Below, one piece after another: positions 34,400 through 43,183 of a DNA stretch of 64,000 nucleotides. Position numbers and translations under genes: made by a program. Below the pieces are notes generated by a model. The model was given only the letters and a program-made list of their open reading frames with translations, had not been told where the DNA came from and did not search any database. The DNA lies in assembly GCF_001675045.1 (NCBI RefSeq), contig NZ_LYPA01000046.1:91678-155677 (forward strand). The letters run 5' to 3'. Position 1 is the stretch's first letter. Each line of letters begins with the position of its first letter. Origin of the DNA: Paenibacillus oryzae (lineage in GTDB: Bacteria; Bacillota; Bacilli; Paenibacillales; Paenibacillaceae).

Positions 34400-34455
34400 G
34401 TTGAACAAAAGAGTTTCAGCGGCGCGGGCCGACGTGTGAGAAGTTCTTCCGAGCC
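34400..34455. mobile_element. Element B end fragment in the 3' end of a dehydrogenase-like gene
   Basis: GTTGAACAAAAGAGTTTCAG and the following GCGGCGCGGGCCGACGTGTG match the end of the element at 42976 and fragments at 51571 and 56827. It contains the stop codon and the last roughly 10-14 codons of the 34416-35612 gene. Confidence 0.7.
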
Positions 34456-35612
34456 TTTGCTGCACAGGAAAAACGCACGCCAAAGGATTCCATAGCTTCG
34501 ATGTCTCTGCGGACATCGATGGCTTCCTCTGGAAAGCTGATGCCCGGCTTCGACGGAATTCTTCCGTTTAGCCCCAAAAGCCTTTCCAGTTGTCCAAATG
34601 TGCTGGTTGCCGTAAAATGGGCTTGACCACGGGGGTCCATAACCGTAAATGTGGAGAAGGTATCCTTGTTCCGAACGGTTACCACAAACTCATGGGCGGC
34701 GTTTGTGCTGCCGGACGTACGATGAAGGATGCTGGTGCGCCGCTTTTTGGAAAGCCGCGCCCATATTCCTGATCCTACCAAGGCTGCCAGCGCGGTGTTT
34801 GTGATATGGCTGTCAAAGGCTAAGCGGACGGAGATGCCTTTTGCCAGTCCGGTCTCTGCCAGAGTCATTTGCTCTGGAGTGTTTAAGCGACGGCAGGTAT
34901 AAACGCGATTCCCGCTAAAGGTTACTTTTTTGGAATCCGAAAAGCCGTTGACGGTACGAGGAGAACCATTTTCCCATATATCGAAGGGCTGATGGCAATT
35001 GACAAAATGGGTGACGGAATCCAGGCCGCTTTGATCCTGCAAGGAAAAAAGAATGTCGATTTCAATATGATCTAGCGGAAGTATGTCTTTATCGCCATGA
35101 GTGTCATGAGCGCCACGAGCACCATAAGCACCATGAACACCATGTACACTATGAACACCATAAGCGCCGCGGACGCCAATAATGCTGCCGCGGGCCGCTG
35201 CAATAACGATGGATGTTGCGCTGGCCATCCAGCCCGACGCAAATATAACGGGTGAGCAGGGGCTTTCCATGCCCGCAATAATCCGTGCATCCTGAATCCG
35301 TTCCGTCCAGCGGGTAATATCGATGAGCGGGATGTTTCTGCGAATCGCTGCACGCAGCAAATGATCCTGTTGATCGTTAACCGACACGATGACGGCCTCT
35401 GGCAAAGCTGGCAGATTTGCCAACGGGTCGGTATCCTGAATGTCGATTTTGATGGCGCTTGCGTTAACAAGCTTGCTAGCTGCGAGTTGTCCTTTGCTTA
35501 GGCTGCGTCCGCCGATTATGATATGGATGTCCGGATGCCTTGTTGAAATCATTTCGCAAAGCGCGGTTCCGACAGTGCCGTATCCGCCGACAATAAGGAC
35601 TTTTGTTATCAT
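34416..35612 (-). CDS. Saccharopine-dehydrogenase-like NAD(P)-binding protein
   Basis: The 398-residue protein begins with a Rossmann dinucleotide site (VLIVGGYGTVGTALC) and continues as in saccharopine-dehydrogenase-like oxidoreductases (GGRSLSKGQLAASKL, EAVIVSVNDQQDHLLRAAI, IPLIDITRW). Two oddities stand out. A His/Gly-rich 9-bp-repeat insertion falls around residues 147-175, and the C-terminus (NFSHVGPRR) is encoded inside a dispersed repeat. ATG 35612 has a GGAGGGC site. It is divergent from a TetR gene whose operator-like palindromes lie between them. The substrate is unknown. Confidence 0.82.
   Translation of the reverse strand: MITKVLIVGGYGTVGTALCEMISTRHPDIHIIIGGRSLSKGQLAASKLVNASAIKIDIQDTDPLANLPALPEAVIVSVNDQQDHLLRAAIRRNIPLIDITRWTERIQDARIIAGMESPCSPVIFASGWMASATSIVIAAARGSIIGVRGAYGVHSVHGVHGAYGARGAHDTHGDKDILPLDHIEIDILFSLQDQSGLDSVTHFVNCHQPFDIWENGSPRTVNGFSDSKKVTFSGNRVYTCRRLNTPEQMTLAETGLAKGISVRLAFDSHITNTALAALVGSGIWARLSKKRRTSILHRTSGSTNAAHEFVVTVRNKDTFSTFTVMDPRGQAHFTATSTFGQLERLLGLNGRIPSKPGISFPEEAIDVRRDIEAMESFGVRFSCAAKARKNFSHVGPRR
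35090..35172. repeat. 9-bp coding microsatellite in the dehydrogenase-like gene
   Basis: Nine-base units of the type CACCATGAA/CACCATAAG (plus strand) recur about nine times. On the coding strand they give repeated Val-His-Gly, Ala-Tyr-Gly and Ala-His-Asp triplets. The frame stays open throughout, as expected for a 9-bp period. Confidence 0.85.
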
Positions 35613-35634
35613 CAGGTTGCCCTCCTATTTAAAA

Positions 35635-35730
35635 TGAACAGCTGTTTATAAATGAACATGTGTCGAGTATAATGGGAGAGATAGACCGAAACAATCGTTA
35701 ATCAAAGCGGTTCTGTTCAAATCTGAACAG
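35635..35730 (+). promoter_or_regulatory. Divergent control region with two TGAACAG operators
   Basis: A palindrome AACAGCTGTT (35637-35646, within TGAACAGCTGTTTA) and a palindrome CTGTTCA-AATC-TGAACAG (35713-35730) share the half-site TGAACAG. Between them TTTATA (35645-35650), a 17-base spacer and TATAAT (35668-35673) form a rightward promoter. The arrangement suits autorepression by the TetR protein at 35776 and control of the leftward dehydrogenase-like gene. Confidence 0.55.
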
Positions 35731-35775
35731 TTTTTGGCAAAATGCAGATTATTAAAACGGTTAGGATGGAAGCAA

Positions 35776-36324
35776 ATGAAGGATAGGCGTACGGAAAAAA
35801 CAAAGCGGGCAATTGTAAAAACGTTTCTGGAGCTATTGGAGCAAAAGCCTCATTCCCGAATTACAGTAGCTGAAATTTCACGAGGCGCGGACTTGGGGAG
35901 AGGTACGTTTTATTTGCATTACAGAGATGTGTATGACCTGTTTGCGCAGCTTGAAAACGAGCTGATGAGCGATCTTGAGGCACTATATGACGCCTCGTAT
36001 CCGTGCTACAAAATAGAAAACCTGTTGAAGCTGAGCGATGACATAACAGAGTATATGGAAAACAACCGGGAGCTGTTTATCCGGCTTTATTTCAACGGGC
36101 AAGAAGGCGGGGGCTTGCAGAAGGTCAAACGATTTTTTGTGGAAAAAATGGTCAATGAAAATAGCGGCGAAAATAGCACATATAGCCAAACAGAGGCCAT
36201 TTTTCTTGTTGCGGGCATTATGGGAGTTTTGGAAAGCTGGATAGGTGAAGGGATGGAGGAGCCTCGCCATCTCGTGGCACAATCTCTGTACGACGTATTA
36301 GTCAGGATGGACTTTGAACGGTGA
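35776..36324 (+). CDS. TetR-family regulator
   Basis: The 182-residue protein has a TetR helix-turn-helix (KTFLELLEQKPHSRITVAEIS, ADLGRGTFYLHYRDVYDLF) and a TetR_C_33-like helical domain. The start is the ATG at 35776, preceded by AGGATGGA; the frame is open back to 35734 without a ribosome site. It is divergent from the dehydrogenase-like gene and likely represses it and itself via TGAACAG palindromes. Confidence 0.9.
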   Translation: MKDRRTEKTKRAIVKTFLELLEQKPHSRITVAEISRGADLGRGTFYLHYRDVYDLFAQLENELMSDLEALYDASYPCYKIENLLKLSDDITEYMENNRELFIRLYFNGQEGGGLQKVKRFFVEKMVNENSGENSTYSQTEAIFLVAGIMGVLESWIGEGMEEPRHLVAQSLYDVLVRMDFER

Positions 36325-36343
36325 ATAAGCAGAAAAGTGGGGC

Positions 36344-36446
36344 AGCAAGACAACGAGGCAGCAAGACAACAAGACAACAAGACAACAAGACAATAAATCA
36401 ACAAGACAGTAAAACAGTAAAACAGTAAAACGGTAAAACAGTAAGA
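36344..36446. repeat. AACAAGAC / AACAGTAA microsatellite
   Basis: Octamers of AACAAGAC change into AACAGTAA units over about 100 bases in the space between the convergent TetR and GntR genes. It is non-coding and a likely slippage site. Confidence 0.8.
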
Positions 36447-36551
36447 CTTAAGGACAAAAGCCACCTTGGTCGCCATGGATGAAGGGAATGGTGACTAAGA
36501 AGGCTTCTGCTTTGATTAATCCATAGTTTCAAGCATTCATTTTAAATAAAC

Positions 36552-36917
36552 TCAATAAATTTCCTTCAAAAGCTTATAAGCTTCCTCCAAAGTGAGTCCA
36601 AACGACTTGTAATAAGCTGCGTCGACTTTCATTTGCTGAAGAATCATATCATTGCGCATTTGAATCTTTTCGTCGGGAGTGAGCTCGGCGACAAAACAGC
36701 CTTTGCCCGTTACGGTATCGATCAAGCCTAGCCGTTCCAGCTCCTCCCATGCTTTTTTGACAGTAATGATGCTGACACGAAGCTCGGTTGCGGCCTGACG
36801 AATGGGCGGCAGGCTATATCCGCTTGCCAATTCTCCCTTTAAAATTTGCGCGCTGATCTGTTCGAACAGCTGCTGGTATATTGGTTTGTCGGACGAGTTC
36901 GAAATAGCAATGTTCAT
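36552..36917 (-). CDS. GntR-family regulator, YtrA type
   Basis: The 121-residue protein is a GntR winged helix (KPIYQQLFEQISAQILKGEL, LPPIRQAATELRVSIITVKKA, VTGKGCFV) followed by a short two-helix tail, as in the YtrA subfamily that controls ABC transporters. Its ATG directly follows the permease stop (TAAATG), so it is the last gene of the ATPase-permease-GntR operon. The upstream palindrome at 38436-38464 is the likely autoregulatory operator. Confidence 0.92.
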   Translation of the reverse strand: MNIAISNSSDKPIYQQLFEQISAQILKGELASGYSLPPIRQAATELRVSIITVKKAWEELERLGLIDTVTGKGCFVAELTPDEKIQMRNDMILQQMKVDAAYYKSFGLTLEEAYKLLKEIY

Positions 36918-37571
36918 TTATATTTCCACTTTCTCAAACCTTTTAATGGACATATAATAAGCGATAATCGTAAATAGCGCAAATATGATAATGCCCGCTG
37001 CCAGAATGGAGAGCTGGAGAAGCAAATTGTCGGCGCCGGCTCCCTTGAACACATCATGTACAAACGAGTTTTGGATGGCGAGCCATTCCGCACCCCCTGC
37101 GAACAGGAGGGCTGCTGCAATGGAGGCAATCGTAGCCACTCCATATTTGTACGCTGTTTTATAATAGATAGGATAAAAAATGAGATTAAAAATAGCCAGC
37201 ATGACGAAGCATAATCCCCAAAAGCCGAAGGTTGGCGCAAAGAAGTAATAGGTAATATCTGGATATAAGGAGATGCTGATTACGCCGTAAATGATAGCGA
37301 TGACCATATGAAGCAGCTCCAGAATAACTACGACGGAAATTTTTGCTTTTACAATATTGGTTTTGGCGACAGGCAATATGCTTGTAAAGATGAGATCGTT
37401 TTGGCTTTTGTATCCCGCAAACAGGTTGGGAACCGTAATGAAGCAAAAATAAAGCAGGACAAAAAAATACAGCCAGCTCGGTATCAGCGTCAAGGCGCCC
37501 GTAATGAAAGGAAGGAAATAAAAAAACGGGTTTACGCCTAGCTTTAATTCCTTTAGTAGCAGATTATACAT
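36918..37571 (-). CDS. ABC-2-type transporter permease
   Basis: The 217-residue membrane protein has about six helices and the short ABC-2 architecture seen beside YtrA-type regulators (start MYNLLLKELKLGVNPFFYF). It overlaps the ATPase gene by eight bases, so the two are translated together. The substrate is unknown; related Bacillales systems respond to cell-wall antibiotics. Confidence 0.85.
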   Translation of the reverse strand: MYNLLLKELKLGVNPFFYFLPFITGALTLIPSWLYFFVLLYFCFITVPNLFAGYKSQNDLIFTSILPVAKTNIVKAKISVVVILELLHMVIAIIYGVISISLYPDITYYFFAPTFGFWGLCFVMLAIFNLIFYPIYYKTAYKYGVATIASIAAALLFAGGAEWLAIQNSFVHDVFKGAGADNLLLQLSILAAGIIIFALFTIIAYYMSIKRFEKVEI

Positions 37572-38418
37572 AGGAGTTCTCCTTTTTTGAGACGTATACC
37601 ATAATGTCCTCCAGACTGGGTATGCTGGACTTCAAGTCCAGGGAGGATTTCAGATCGCTAGTGTGAATCAGGCCCGTAAAGCCGAATGAATTGCTTTTGG
37701 AGGAAATCAAAAGGTCTTTTACGCCATCCAGCTGATCCGCTCTGCCGTTAACGAGACGGTAGTGATCGATAAACTGCTCCTTTTCGGAGCTATGCACGAT
37801 TTGGCCATTATGGATGTACGTAATGAAATCGGCGCATTTTTCCAGGTCGGAGGTGATGTGCGTCGAAAAAAGAATGCTGATTTCGCCATCCTGTACAAGC
37901 TCCTGAAAAATATCCAGCATCTGATCTCGTGCGACGGGATCAAGACCGCTGGTAGGCTCATCCAGAATAAGAAGCTTGGCGCCATGCGAAAGGGCAAGAG
38001 CCAGTCTATATTTGACCTTCATGCCGGTCGACAGCTCGGCTATTTTTTTGTTTTCATTCAGATTAAATCGCTTCAAATAGCTGTAGTAGGCATTATCATC
38101 CCAGTTACGGTAAAAGGTTTTAATCACATTTGTTAAGGTTTTGATTTTGCTCCTCGTATAAAAATCAGTGTCTCCAAATGCGGAGCCAATCTCCTGCTTT
38201 AATTCAATTTCGTTACGGGTCAGCTCCTTGCCAAACACATGAATTTCACCGCTATCGACACGGACCAAATTCAGAATGGATTTAATCGTTGTTGTTTTTC
38301 CTGCGCCGTTAGAACCGATAAATCCCATAATATAACCCTTCTCCAGCTGAAAGGAAACGTCCTTGAGCTGAAAATGCGGGTATGTTTTATTCAACTTCTT
38401 AATGTCTAAGGCCAGCAT
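37564..38418 (-). CDS. ABC transporter ATPase of the GntR-linked system
   Basis: The 284-residue ATPase has Walker A GSNGAGKTTT, signature LSTGMKVKYRLALAL, Walker B LLILDEPTSGLD and a switch His in FSTHITSD. A C-terminal extension of about 60 residues follows. The ATG at 38418 is chosen because GGAGG lies seven bases upstream; the frame extends to 38469 through the operator. It is the first gene of the ATPase-permease-GntR operon. Confidence 0.92.
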   Translation of the reverse strand: MLALDIKKLNKTYPHFQLKDVSFQLEKGYIMGFIGSNGAGKTTTIKSILNLVRVDSGEIHVFGKELTRNEIELKQEIGSAFGDTDFYTRSKIKTLTNVIKTFYRNWDDNAYYSYLKRFNLNENKKIAELSTGMKVKYRLALALSHGAKLLILDEPTSGLDPVARDQMLDIFQELVQDGEISILFSTHITSDLEKCADFITYIHNGQIVHSSEKEQFIDHYRLVNGRADQLDGVKDLLISSKSNSFGFTGLIHTSDLKSSLDLKSSIPSLEDIMVYVSKKENSYV

Positions 38419-38435
38419 ATAAATCCTCCGTTCCA

Positions 38436-38464
38436 ATATTGTGTATGTTGTATATGCACAATAT
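38436..38464 (-). promoter_or_regulatory. Probable GntR (YtrA-type) operator
   Basis: Arms ATATTGTG (38436-38443) and CACAATAT (38457-38464) form an inverted repeat with a 13-base centre containing TATGTTGTATATG, just upstream of the ATPase start. YtrA-family repressors bind such sites near their own promoters. Confidence 0.5.
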
Positions 38465-38592
38465 ATCATCGGCTTAATTTGATGTCAATTTCTTTTTTGT
38501 CGCGCGTTGTGGAAATAAATAGCTGCCGTTATAATATCAGAAGGATAAGGATAATAAGGTTGTTGGAAGCTATTTGCGTTAGGAGGCGAAGG

Positions 38593-38964
38593 ATGAACAC
38601 TTTTGAAGAGTATTTGGATAAAATGGATAACCCGGCGCATCGGGCTCAAATGGAGGAGATTTTGGCTTGGGTTGGTGAGCAATTTCCGGAGCTGACACCC
38701 AAAATTGCCTGGAATCAGCCTATGTTTACTCATCATGACACCTTTATTATCGGGTTTAGCGCAGCCGCGAAGCATATGGCCGTTGCTCCTGAAAAAGCGG
38801 GCATGGATCATTTTCTGGAGGAACTTAAGGCTGCCGGACATGATCATACAGCTCTGTTGATCCGATTCAAGTGGAATCGCCCTATGGATTACGACCTGCT
38901 TCGCAAGCTGATTCAGTTCAACATTGAAGACAAGGCCGATTGCACCACCTTTTGGAGAAAATAA
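38593..38964 (+). CDS. DUF1801 / YdhG-like protein (frataxin-like iron chaperone family)
   Basis: The 123-residue protein has the DUF1801 core (NTFEEYLDKMDNPAHRAQMEEI, PKIAWNQPMF, FIIGFSAAAKHMAVAP) and matches the length of Bacillus YdhG, a proposed frataxin-like iron chaperone for Fe-S assembly. ATG 38593 follows AGGAGG by six bases; the frame back to 38479 lacks a site. It is monocistronic. The family is clear; the function rests on the Bacillus homologue. Confidence 0.85.
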   Translation: MNTFEEYLDKMDNPAHRAQMEEILAWVGEQFPELTPKIAWNQPMFTHHDTFIIGFSAAAKHMAVAPEKAGMDHFLEELKAAGHDHTALLIRFKWNRPMDYDLLRKLIQFNIEDKADCTTFWRK

Positions 38965-39015
38965 AAGAGACGGCCCTCCCCGTATGGACAGGCTTTTATA
39001 GGTTGTCTCGCTGCA

Positions 39016-39585
39016 TTACAGCATAAAGGCGCTTCGTCCGTTGAGTGCCACTTTCAATATAAGGTCCGCCATATCCTTGGCGGGCTTTTTCATGCCGTCC
39101 TTCAGCCACAACTGGATGAGGCCGATTGCGCCGCTTGCGAGAAAATGGAATAAATATTCGGCATCATTTTGACCATTGGAGTTACTGTCCGAAACAGGGA
39201 TAAAGTGCCGTACGCCGATCAGCTTGACGACATCCTGCTGAAACTTCAAATTGCCATGAAAGTTGAGCAATAGATCGAATAACTCGCCGTTTTTTGCGAT
39301 ATAGTCCAAAATTCGTTCGATACCTTTGGTTAAAATGTTTTCGATGTCTTCAAAATGCAATTCCTGCAAATACTGGGTAATGTCATTGATTACTTCATCC
39401 TCGATTTGACGAAGCAAGTCGTATTGGTCGGTATAGTGGGCATAAAAGGTGGCGCGGTTTATGTCCGCGGCCAAACAAATTTCCTTAACCGTAATTTTGG
39501 AGATGGGCTTTTCCTTTAAAAAACGGATAAAGCTGTCCCGTATCATCATTTTGGTATATTTAACACGCCTGTCCTGTTTTTTCAT
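39016..39585 (-). CDS. TetR-family regulator of the adjacent ABC system
   Basis: The 189-residue protein has a TetR helix-turn-helix (MIRDSFIRFLKEKPISKITV, AADINRATFYAHYTDQYDLL) and a TetR_C_33-like domain. The ATG at 39585 follows GGAGC by nine bases; the frame continues to 39666 without a site. It is divergent from an ATPase-permease operon, whose promoter region holds an AACAT-G-ATGTT palindrome, so it probably represses that operon. Confidence 0.9.
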   Translation of the reverse strand: MKKQDRRVKYTKMMIRDSFIRFLKEKPISKITVKEICLAADINRATFYAHYTDQYDLLRQIEDEVINDITQYLQELHFEDIENILTKGIERILDYIAKNGELFDLLLNFHGNLKFQQDVVKLIGVRHFIPVSDSNSNGQNDAEYLFHFLASGAIGLIQLWLKDGMKKPAKDMADLILKVALNGRSAFML

Positions 39586-39677
39586 GCGTAGCAGCTCCGT
39601 TCCCAATAAAATTTCGACATTTTCCAACACATTTCTCAAATCTGTTGGGCAAATTTCATATCGCATTTATCTGCTGA

Positions 39678-39738
39678 TTGTTTTCAATTCATATCGCTAT
39701 TATGATAGACAAAAGAAAGATAATCAACATGATGTTTA
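39678..39738 (+). promoter_or_regulatory. Promoter and palindrome before the FtsX-type ABC operon
   Basis: TTGTTT (39678-39683), a 17-base spacer and TATGAT (39701-39706) form a promoter. AACAT-G-ATGTT (about 39728-39738) lies just after the expected transcript start, where a repressor would act. A CATGATG direct repeat overlaps it. Confidence 0.45.
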
Positions 39739-39771
39739 ATTACATGATGGGATAACGATGGAGGAATAACG

Positions 39772-40473
39772 ATGTCTTTTATTACATTTGATAAGGTGCA
39801 TAAGGAATTCAAGCAAGGCGATGTTTCCATTGTTGCGGTGGAGGATTGCTCGTTCGAACTGGCAAAAGGCGAACTGACTGTTATTCTGGGACCGTCGGGT
39901 GCAGGCAAAACGACCGTACTTAACCTGCTTGGCGGCATGGACAGCCCCAGCAGCGGCAGCATTACGGTAGACGGGGACCCCATTGAAGGATACGGCAAAA
40001 AGGAGCTTGTCCAATACCGCAGATGGGATATCGGTTTTGTTTTTCAATTTTACAACCTGGTCGGAAATTTGACGGCGCTTGAAAATGTCGAGCTTGCATG
40101 CCAGATTTGCCCCGATTCGCTGGACCCCAAAAGTATTCTGGAGCAGGTGGGGTTGGATGACCGCTTAAACAGCTTTCCGTCTCAGCTTTCCGGCGGAGAG
40201 CAGCAGCGCGTTGCCATCGCAAGAGCGATTGCCAAAAATCCCAAGCTTTTGTTATGCGACGAACCGACCGGAGCGCTGGATAGCGTAACTGGTCAAAAAA
40301 TCATTGCCTTACTTCAAAGAAACTGCCGTGAAATGGGAATGACGACAGTGCTGATTACGCATAACGCTGTTATTGCTGAGGTGGCGGACAGAGTCATCCG
40401 GATGAAAAACGGCAGGGTCAGCGAAATGACGATAAATGAAAATCCTAAACAAGCCGACGAGATTGTGTGGTGA
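39772..40473 (+). CDS. MacB/LolD-type ABC transporter ATPase
   Basis: The 233-residue ATPase has Walker [10 protein letters not shown], signature [15 protein letters not shown], Walker [13 protein letters not shown] and a switch His in VLITHNA. ATG 39772 has GGAGGAA upstream. It overlaps the large permease gene by seven bases and should energise it. Confidence 0.94.
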   Translation: MSFITFDKVHKEFKQGDVSIVAVEDCSFELAKGELTVILGPSGAGKTTVLNLLGGMDSPSSGSITVDGDPIEGYGKKELVQYRRWDIGFVFQFYNLVGNLTALENVELACQICPDSLDPKSILEQVGLDDRLNSFPSQLSGGEQQRVAIARAIAKNPKLLLCDEPTGALDSVTGQKIIALLQRNCREMGMTTVLITHNAVIAEVADRVIRMKNGRVSEMTINENPKQADEIVW

Positions 40474-42959
40474 GCGGTTTGTTATTTAAAAATACGCTAA
40501 TTAAAATTAAAAGGTCGTTTGGGCGTTATATTTCTATTTTGATGATCGTTATGGTGGGCGTCGGTTTTTTTGCCGGCATTCAGTCCAGTGCGCCAAGCAT
40601 ACGCGAGGTTGCGGATCAATACTACAACGAGCAGCAAGTGATGGATTTAAAAATCTATAGCACGGCGGGACTCTCGGAAGGCGACGTTCAGGCTTTGGCC
40701 AGATTGAAAAAGGTACAAGCTGCCATACCGAGCTATTCTCTTGATGTGCTGGATCGGGACAAAAGCATTCGCATACATGCTATTGAGCCGGACGTTAACC
40801 GCATTTCGCTGGTCGAGGGCCGGCTGCCGGAAAGTGATAATGAAGCTGTTGGGGATAGCCGGGTTTATAAAATCGGTGATGAAGTCTCCATCATCAGCGA
40901 TGTGGAAGGAAAGCTGAAGCAAACATCGTTTACTGTTGTTGGAACAACAAATTCGGCTCTTTATGTGTCGGAGGATTACGGCAGCAGCATGATCGGAGAT
41001 GGCAAGCTTTCTTCTTATCTTTTTGTTAATGCGGACAACTTCCTGTTGGATGCCTATACGGAAATTTATTTGATTGCCTCCAAGGAAGGAGAAGCTCCAG
41101 CCTATTCCAAGGCTTATAAAGAGCTTGTTGGTTCCATTTTCGATCAAGTTGTTTCTATTAAGGGGGAGCGGGAAGAGGCGCGCTTGGAGGAGTTGAAAGC
41201 GGCTCTTCCGGCAACTATTCCCCAGGAAATGAAGGATGCGGCCTTAGCGGATATGCCTTATCCCAATTGGACCGTAATGGATCGGGAAGCTGTGGTTGGT
41301 TATGATGACTTAGGCTCCAACATTGATGTTATTGATTCGGTAGCAGCCGTTTTTCCATTTTTCTTTGTTTTAATTGCCATGCTGATGACGTCCAATTCGA
41401 TGGCCCGTATGATTACGGAAGAACGAGGGGAGCTTGGCACGCTTGTTTCGCTTGGCTTTAGCAGCGGCAGCATTGCAGCTACGTATCTGTTCTATGTATT
41501 GTCAGCTTCGGGAATAGGCGCGACAGTTGGTTTTCTGGCAGGCTGCCGCTTAATACCGCCGCTTGTTTACGAAAATTTCCTGTTTGTGCTGCCGCCGCTT
41601 GAGACGCGGTACAACTGGACGATGTTTTCTATTATGTTAGCTGTAGCTCTGGCCGTAATGACAGCCGTCACGCTGACTGCTTGCACCAAAGCGCTAAAGC
41701 TGAGACCGGCTGCCTTGATGCGTCCGGCTGTTCAGGAAAAGGGACAGCGCATTTTGCTGGAGCGGATTTCTTTCCTATGGTCCAGGTTTTCGTTTAACTG
41801 GAAAATTACCGCCCGAAACCTGTTTCGCTACAAAAAAAGAGGATTTATGACCATTGTTGGCGTTGCGGGCTGCACGGCGCTACTCTTGGTAGGCTTCGGG
41901 CTGCGCGACAGCATGAACGGAGTTGTTCAGAAGCAATACGGAGAAATTTTTAAATACAGCAATATGGCGATATTGAAGCAGGAAAGCGAAGCCATCGGCG
42001 GAGAACTGCTGCAGCTGCTGGAGCGTGAGCAAATGCTTGATCCTTTGCTGATCAAGCAAACGGCGTTTAAGTCTGAAGCTCCCGATCGTTCTCTTGAGGT
42101 TTATATGATTGTTCCGGGGGATGAAGGTCGCTTCTCGGAATATTATTCCTTAAAGAGTGCCGCAGCTGGCAATGAAATCAAGCTTGGCGATAAAAAAGCA
42201 ACGTCGGACGGTATGGAAAAAGAGGGTAAAGAGGAAGGCGTAATCGTTACAAGCAAACTAGCGGATGTCTGGAATGCCGGAATTGGCGACTCCATCCAAA
42301 TCAAGGATCGGGACAACCATACTTACACGCTTGAAATTGCCGGCATTGCCGAAAATTACGCGGGACATTATTTGTTCCTTAGCAAGGAGCAATACCAGCG
42401 CGTATTTCAAAAGGAAGCAGCCTATAATGCCGTTGTATCCCGTTTTTCCGGAGATGAGGGAGCGCTGGCGGAGCGGCTGATAGAGAGCGGACAAGTGCTG
42501 AACGTCAGCTTTACCAGCGATATATTAGGAAAAGCGCTGGATAGCAACAAAAGCTTAAACGGCGTAATTGTGCTCATTATAGTTGTTGCATCGCTGCTGG
42601 CGTTTATTATTATTTATAATTTAACGTCTATTACGATAAGCGAACGGACACGGGAAATCGCAACCTTAAAGGTGCTGGGCTTTTTCGACCGGGAAACGAA
42701 TGGCTATATTTATCGCGAGGCTGCCATTTTGACGGCGTTTAGCATTGGAGCCGGATTGCTCCTGGGCATATTCATCCATAGCTACATTATTGATGTCATC
42801 AGCGACCAATCTTCTTTGATTCTGTTTAAAAAGATCAACTGGCTCAGCTTTGCGTTTGCCGCCGTACTGACCGTCTTATTTTCAGCGATTATGCAATGGA
42901 TTACGTATTACAAGCTCCGCTCCATCAACATGATTGAATCGTTGAAGTCGGTGGAATAG
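40467..42959 (+). CDS. FtsX-family ABC permease with two extracellular domains
   Basis: The 830-residue membrane protein starts with a helix (YISILMIVMVGVGFFAGI). A large external domain, a three-helix FtsX block (about 285-400, including ITEERGELGTLVSLGFS), a fourth helix near RGFMTIVGVAGCTALLL, a second external domain and a final three-helix FtsX block (ISERTREIATLKVLGFFDRE) follow. It uses GTG 40467 inside the ATPase gene. The size and paired external domains resemble bacitracin/lantibiotic-type or macrolide-type exporters, but the substrate is unknown. Confidence 0.91.
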   Translation: MVSGLLFKNTLIKIKRSFGRYISILMIVMVGVGFFAGIQSSAPSIREVADQYYNEQQVMDLKIYSTAGLSEGDVQALARLKKVQAAIPSYSLDVLDRDKSIRIHAIEPDVNRISLVEGRLPESDNEAVGDSRVYKIGDEVSIISDVEGKLKQTSFTVVGTTNSALYVSEDYGSSMIGDGKLSSYLFVNADNFLLDAYTEIYLIASKEGEAPAYSKAYKELVGSIFDQVVSIKGEREEARLEELKAALPATIPQEMKDAALADMPYPNWTVMDREAVVGYDDLGSNIDVIDSVAAVFPFFFVLIAMLMTSNSMARMITEERGELGTLVSLGFSSGSIAATYLFYVLSASGIGATVGFLAGCRLIPPLVYENFLFVLPPLETRYNWTMFSIMLAVALAVMTAVTLTACTKALKLRPAALMRPAVQEKGQRILLERISFLWSRFSFNWKITARNLFRYKKRGFMTIVGVAGCTALLLVGFGLRDSMNGVVQKQYGEIFKYSNMAILKQESEAIGGELLQLLEREQMLDPLLIKQTAFKSEAPDRSLEVYMIVPGDEGRFSEYYSLKSAAAGNEIKLGDKKATSDGMEKEGKEEGVIVTSKLADVWNAGIGDSIQIKDRDNHTYTLEIAGIAENYAGHYLFLSKEQYQRVFQKEAAYNAVVSRFSGDEGALAERLIESGQVLNVSFTSDILGKALDSNKSLNGVIVLIIVVASLLAFIIIYNLTSITISERTREIATLKVLGFFDRETNGYIYREAAILTAFSIGAGLLLGIFIHSYIIDVISDQSSLILFKKINWLSFAFAAVLTVLFSAIMQWITYYKLRSINMIESLKSVE

Positions 42960-42975
42960 GCGATAAGCTATCTAA

Positions 42976-43175
42976 ACTGAACCAAAGAGCTTCAGCGGCA
43001 CAGGCCGACTTGTGAATAGTTGAAAGGTTCTTCTGATCGCAGTTGTTCCCGGATTTCCTTGAATCAAATGGTTCAATGGTGGAATCCGGGAAAACAAGCG
43101 AACGCCTTCCCTTCTCCAGAACCCTTCACACTCTGGCCTGATGCTGCTTCTTTTTGTTCAACTACATTATGTTTA
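42976..43175. mobile_element. Element B: inverted-repeat-ended non-coding element
   Basis: The roughly 200-bp element has related inverted ends: CTGAACCAAAGAGCTTCAGC at the left, and at the right the complement of TTGAACAAAAAGAAGCAGC. An internal hairpin has arms CCCGGATT and AATCCGGG. It has no transposase ORF. Related DNA lies at 19476-19659, and its end alone at 34400, 51571 and 56827, always within or just beyond the 3' ends of genes. Confidence 0.75.
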
Positions 43176-43183
43176 CTTAAAAT

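Noticed and set aside
42976..43175. Remnant of an insertion sequence with a transposase
   Set aside because: The element is only about 200 bp and no transposase-like translation is found in any frame.
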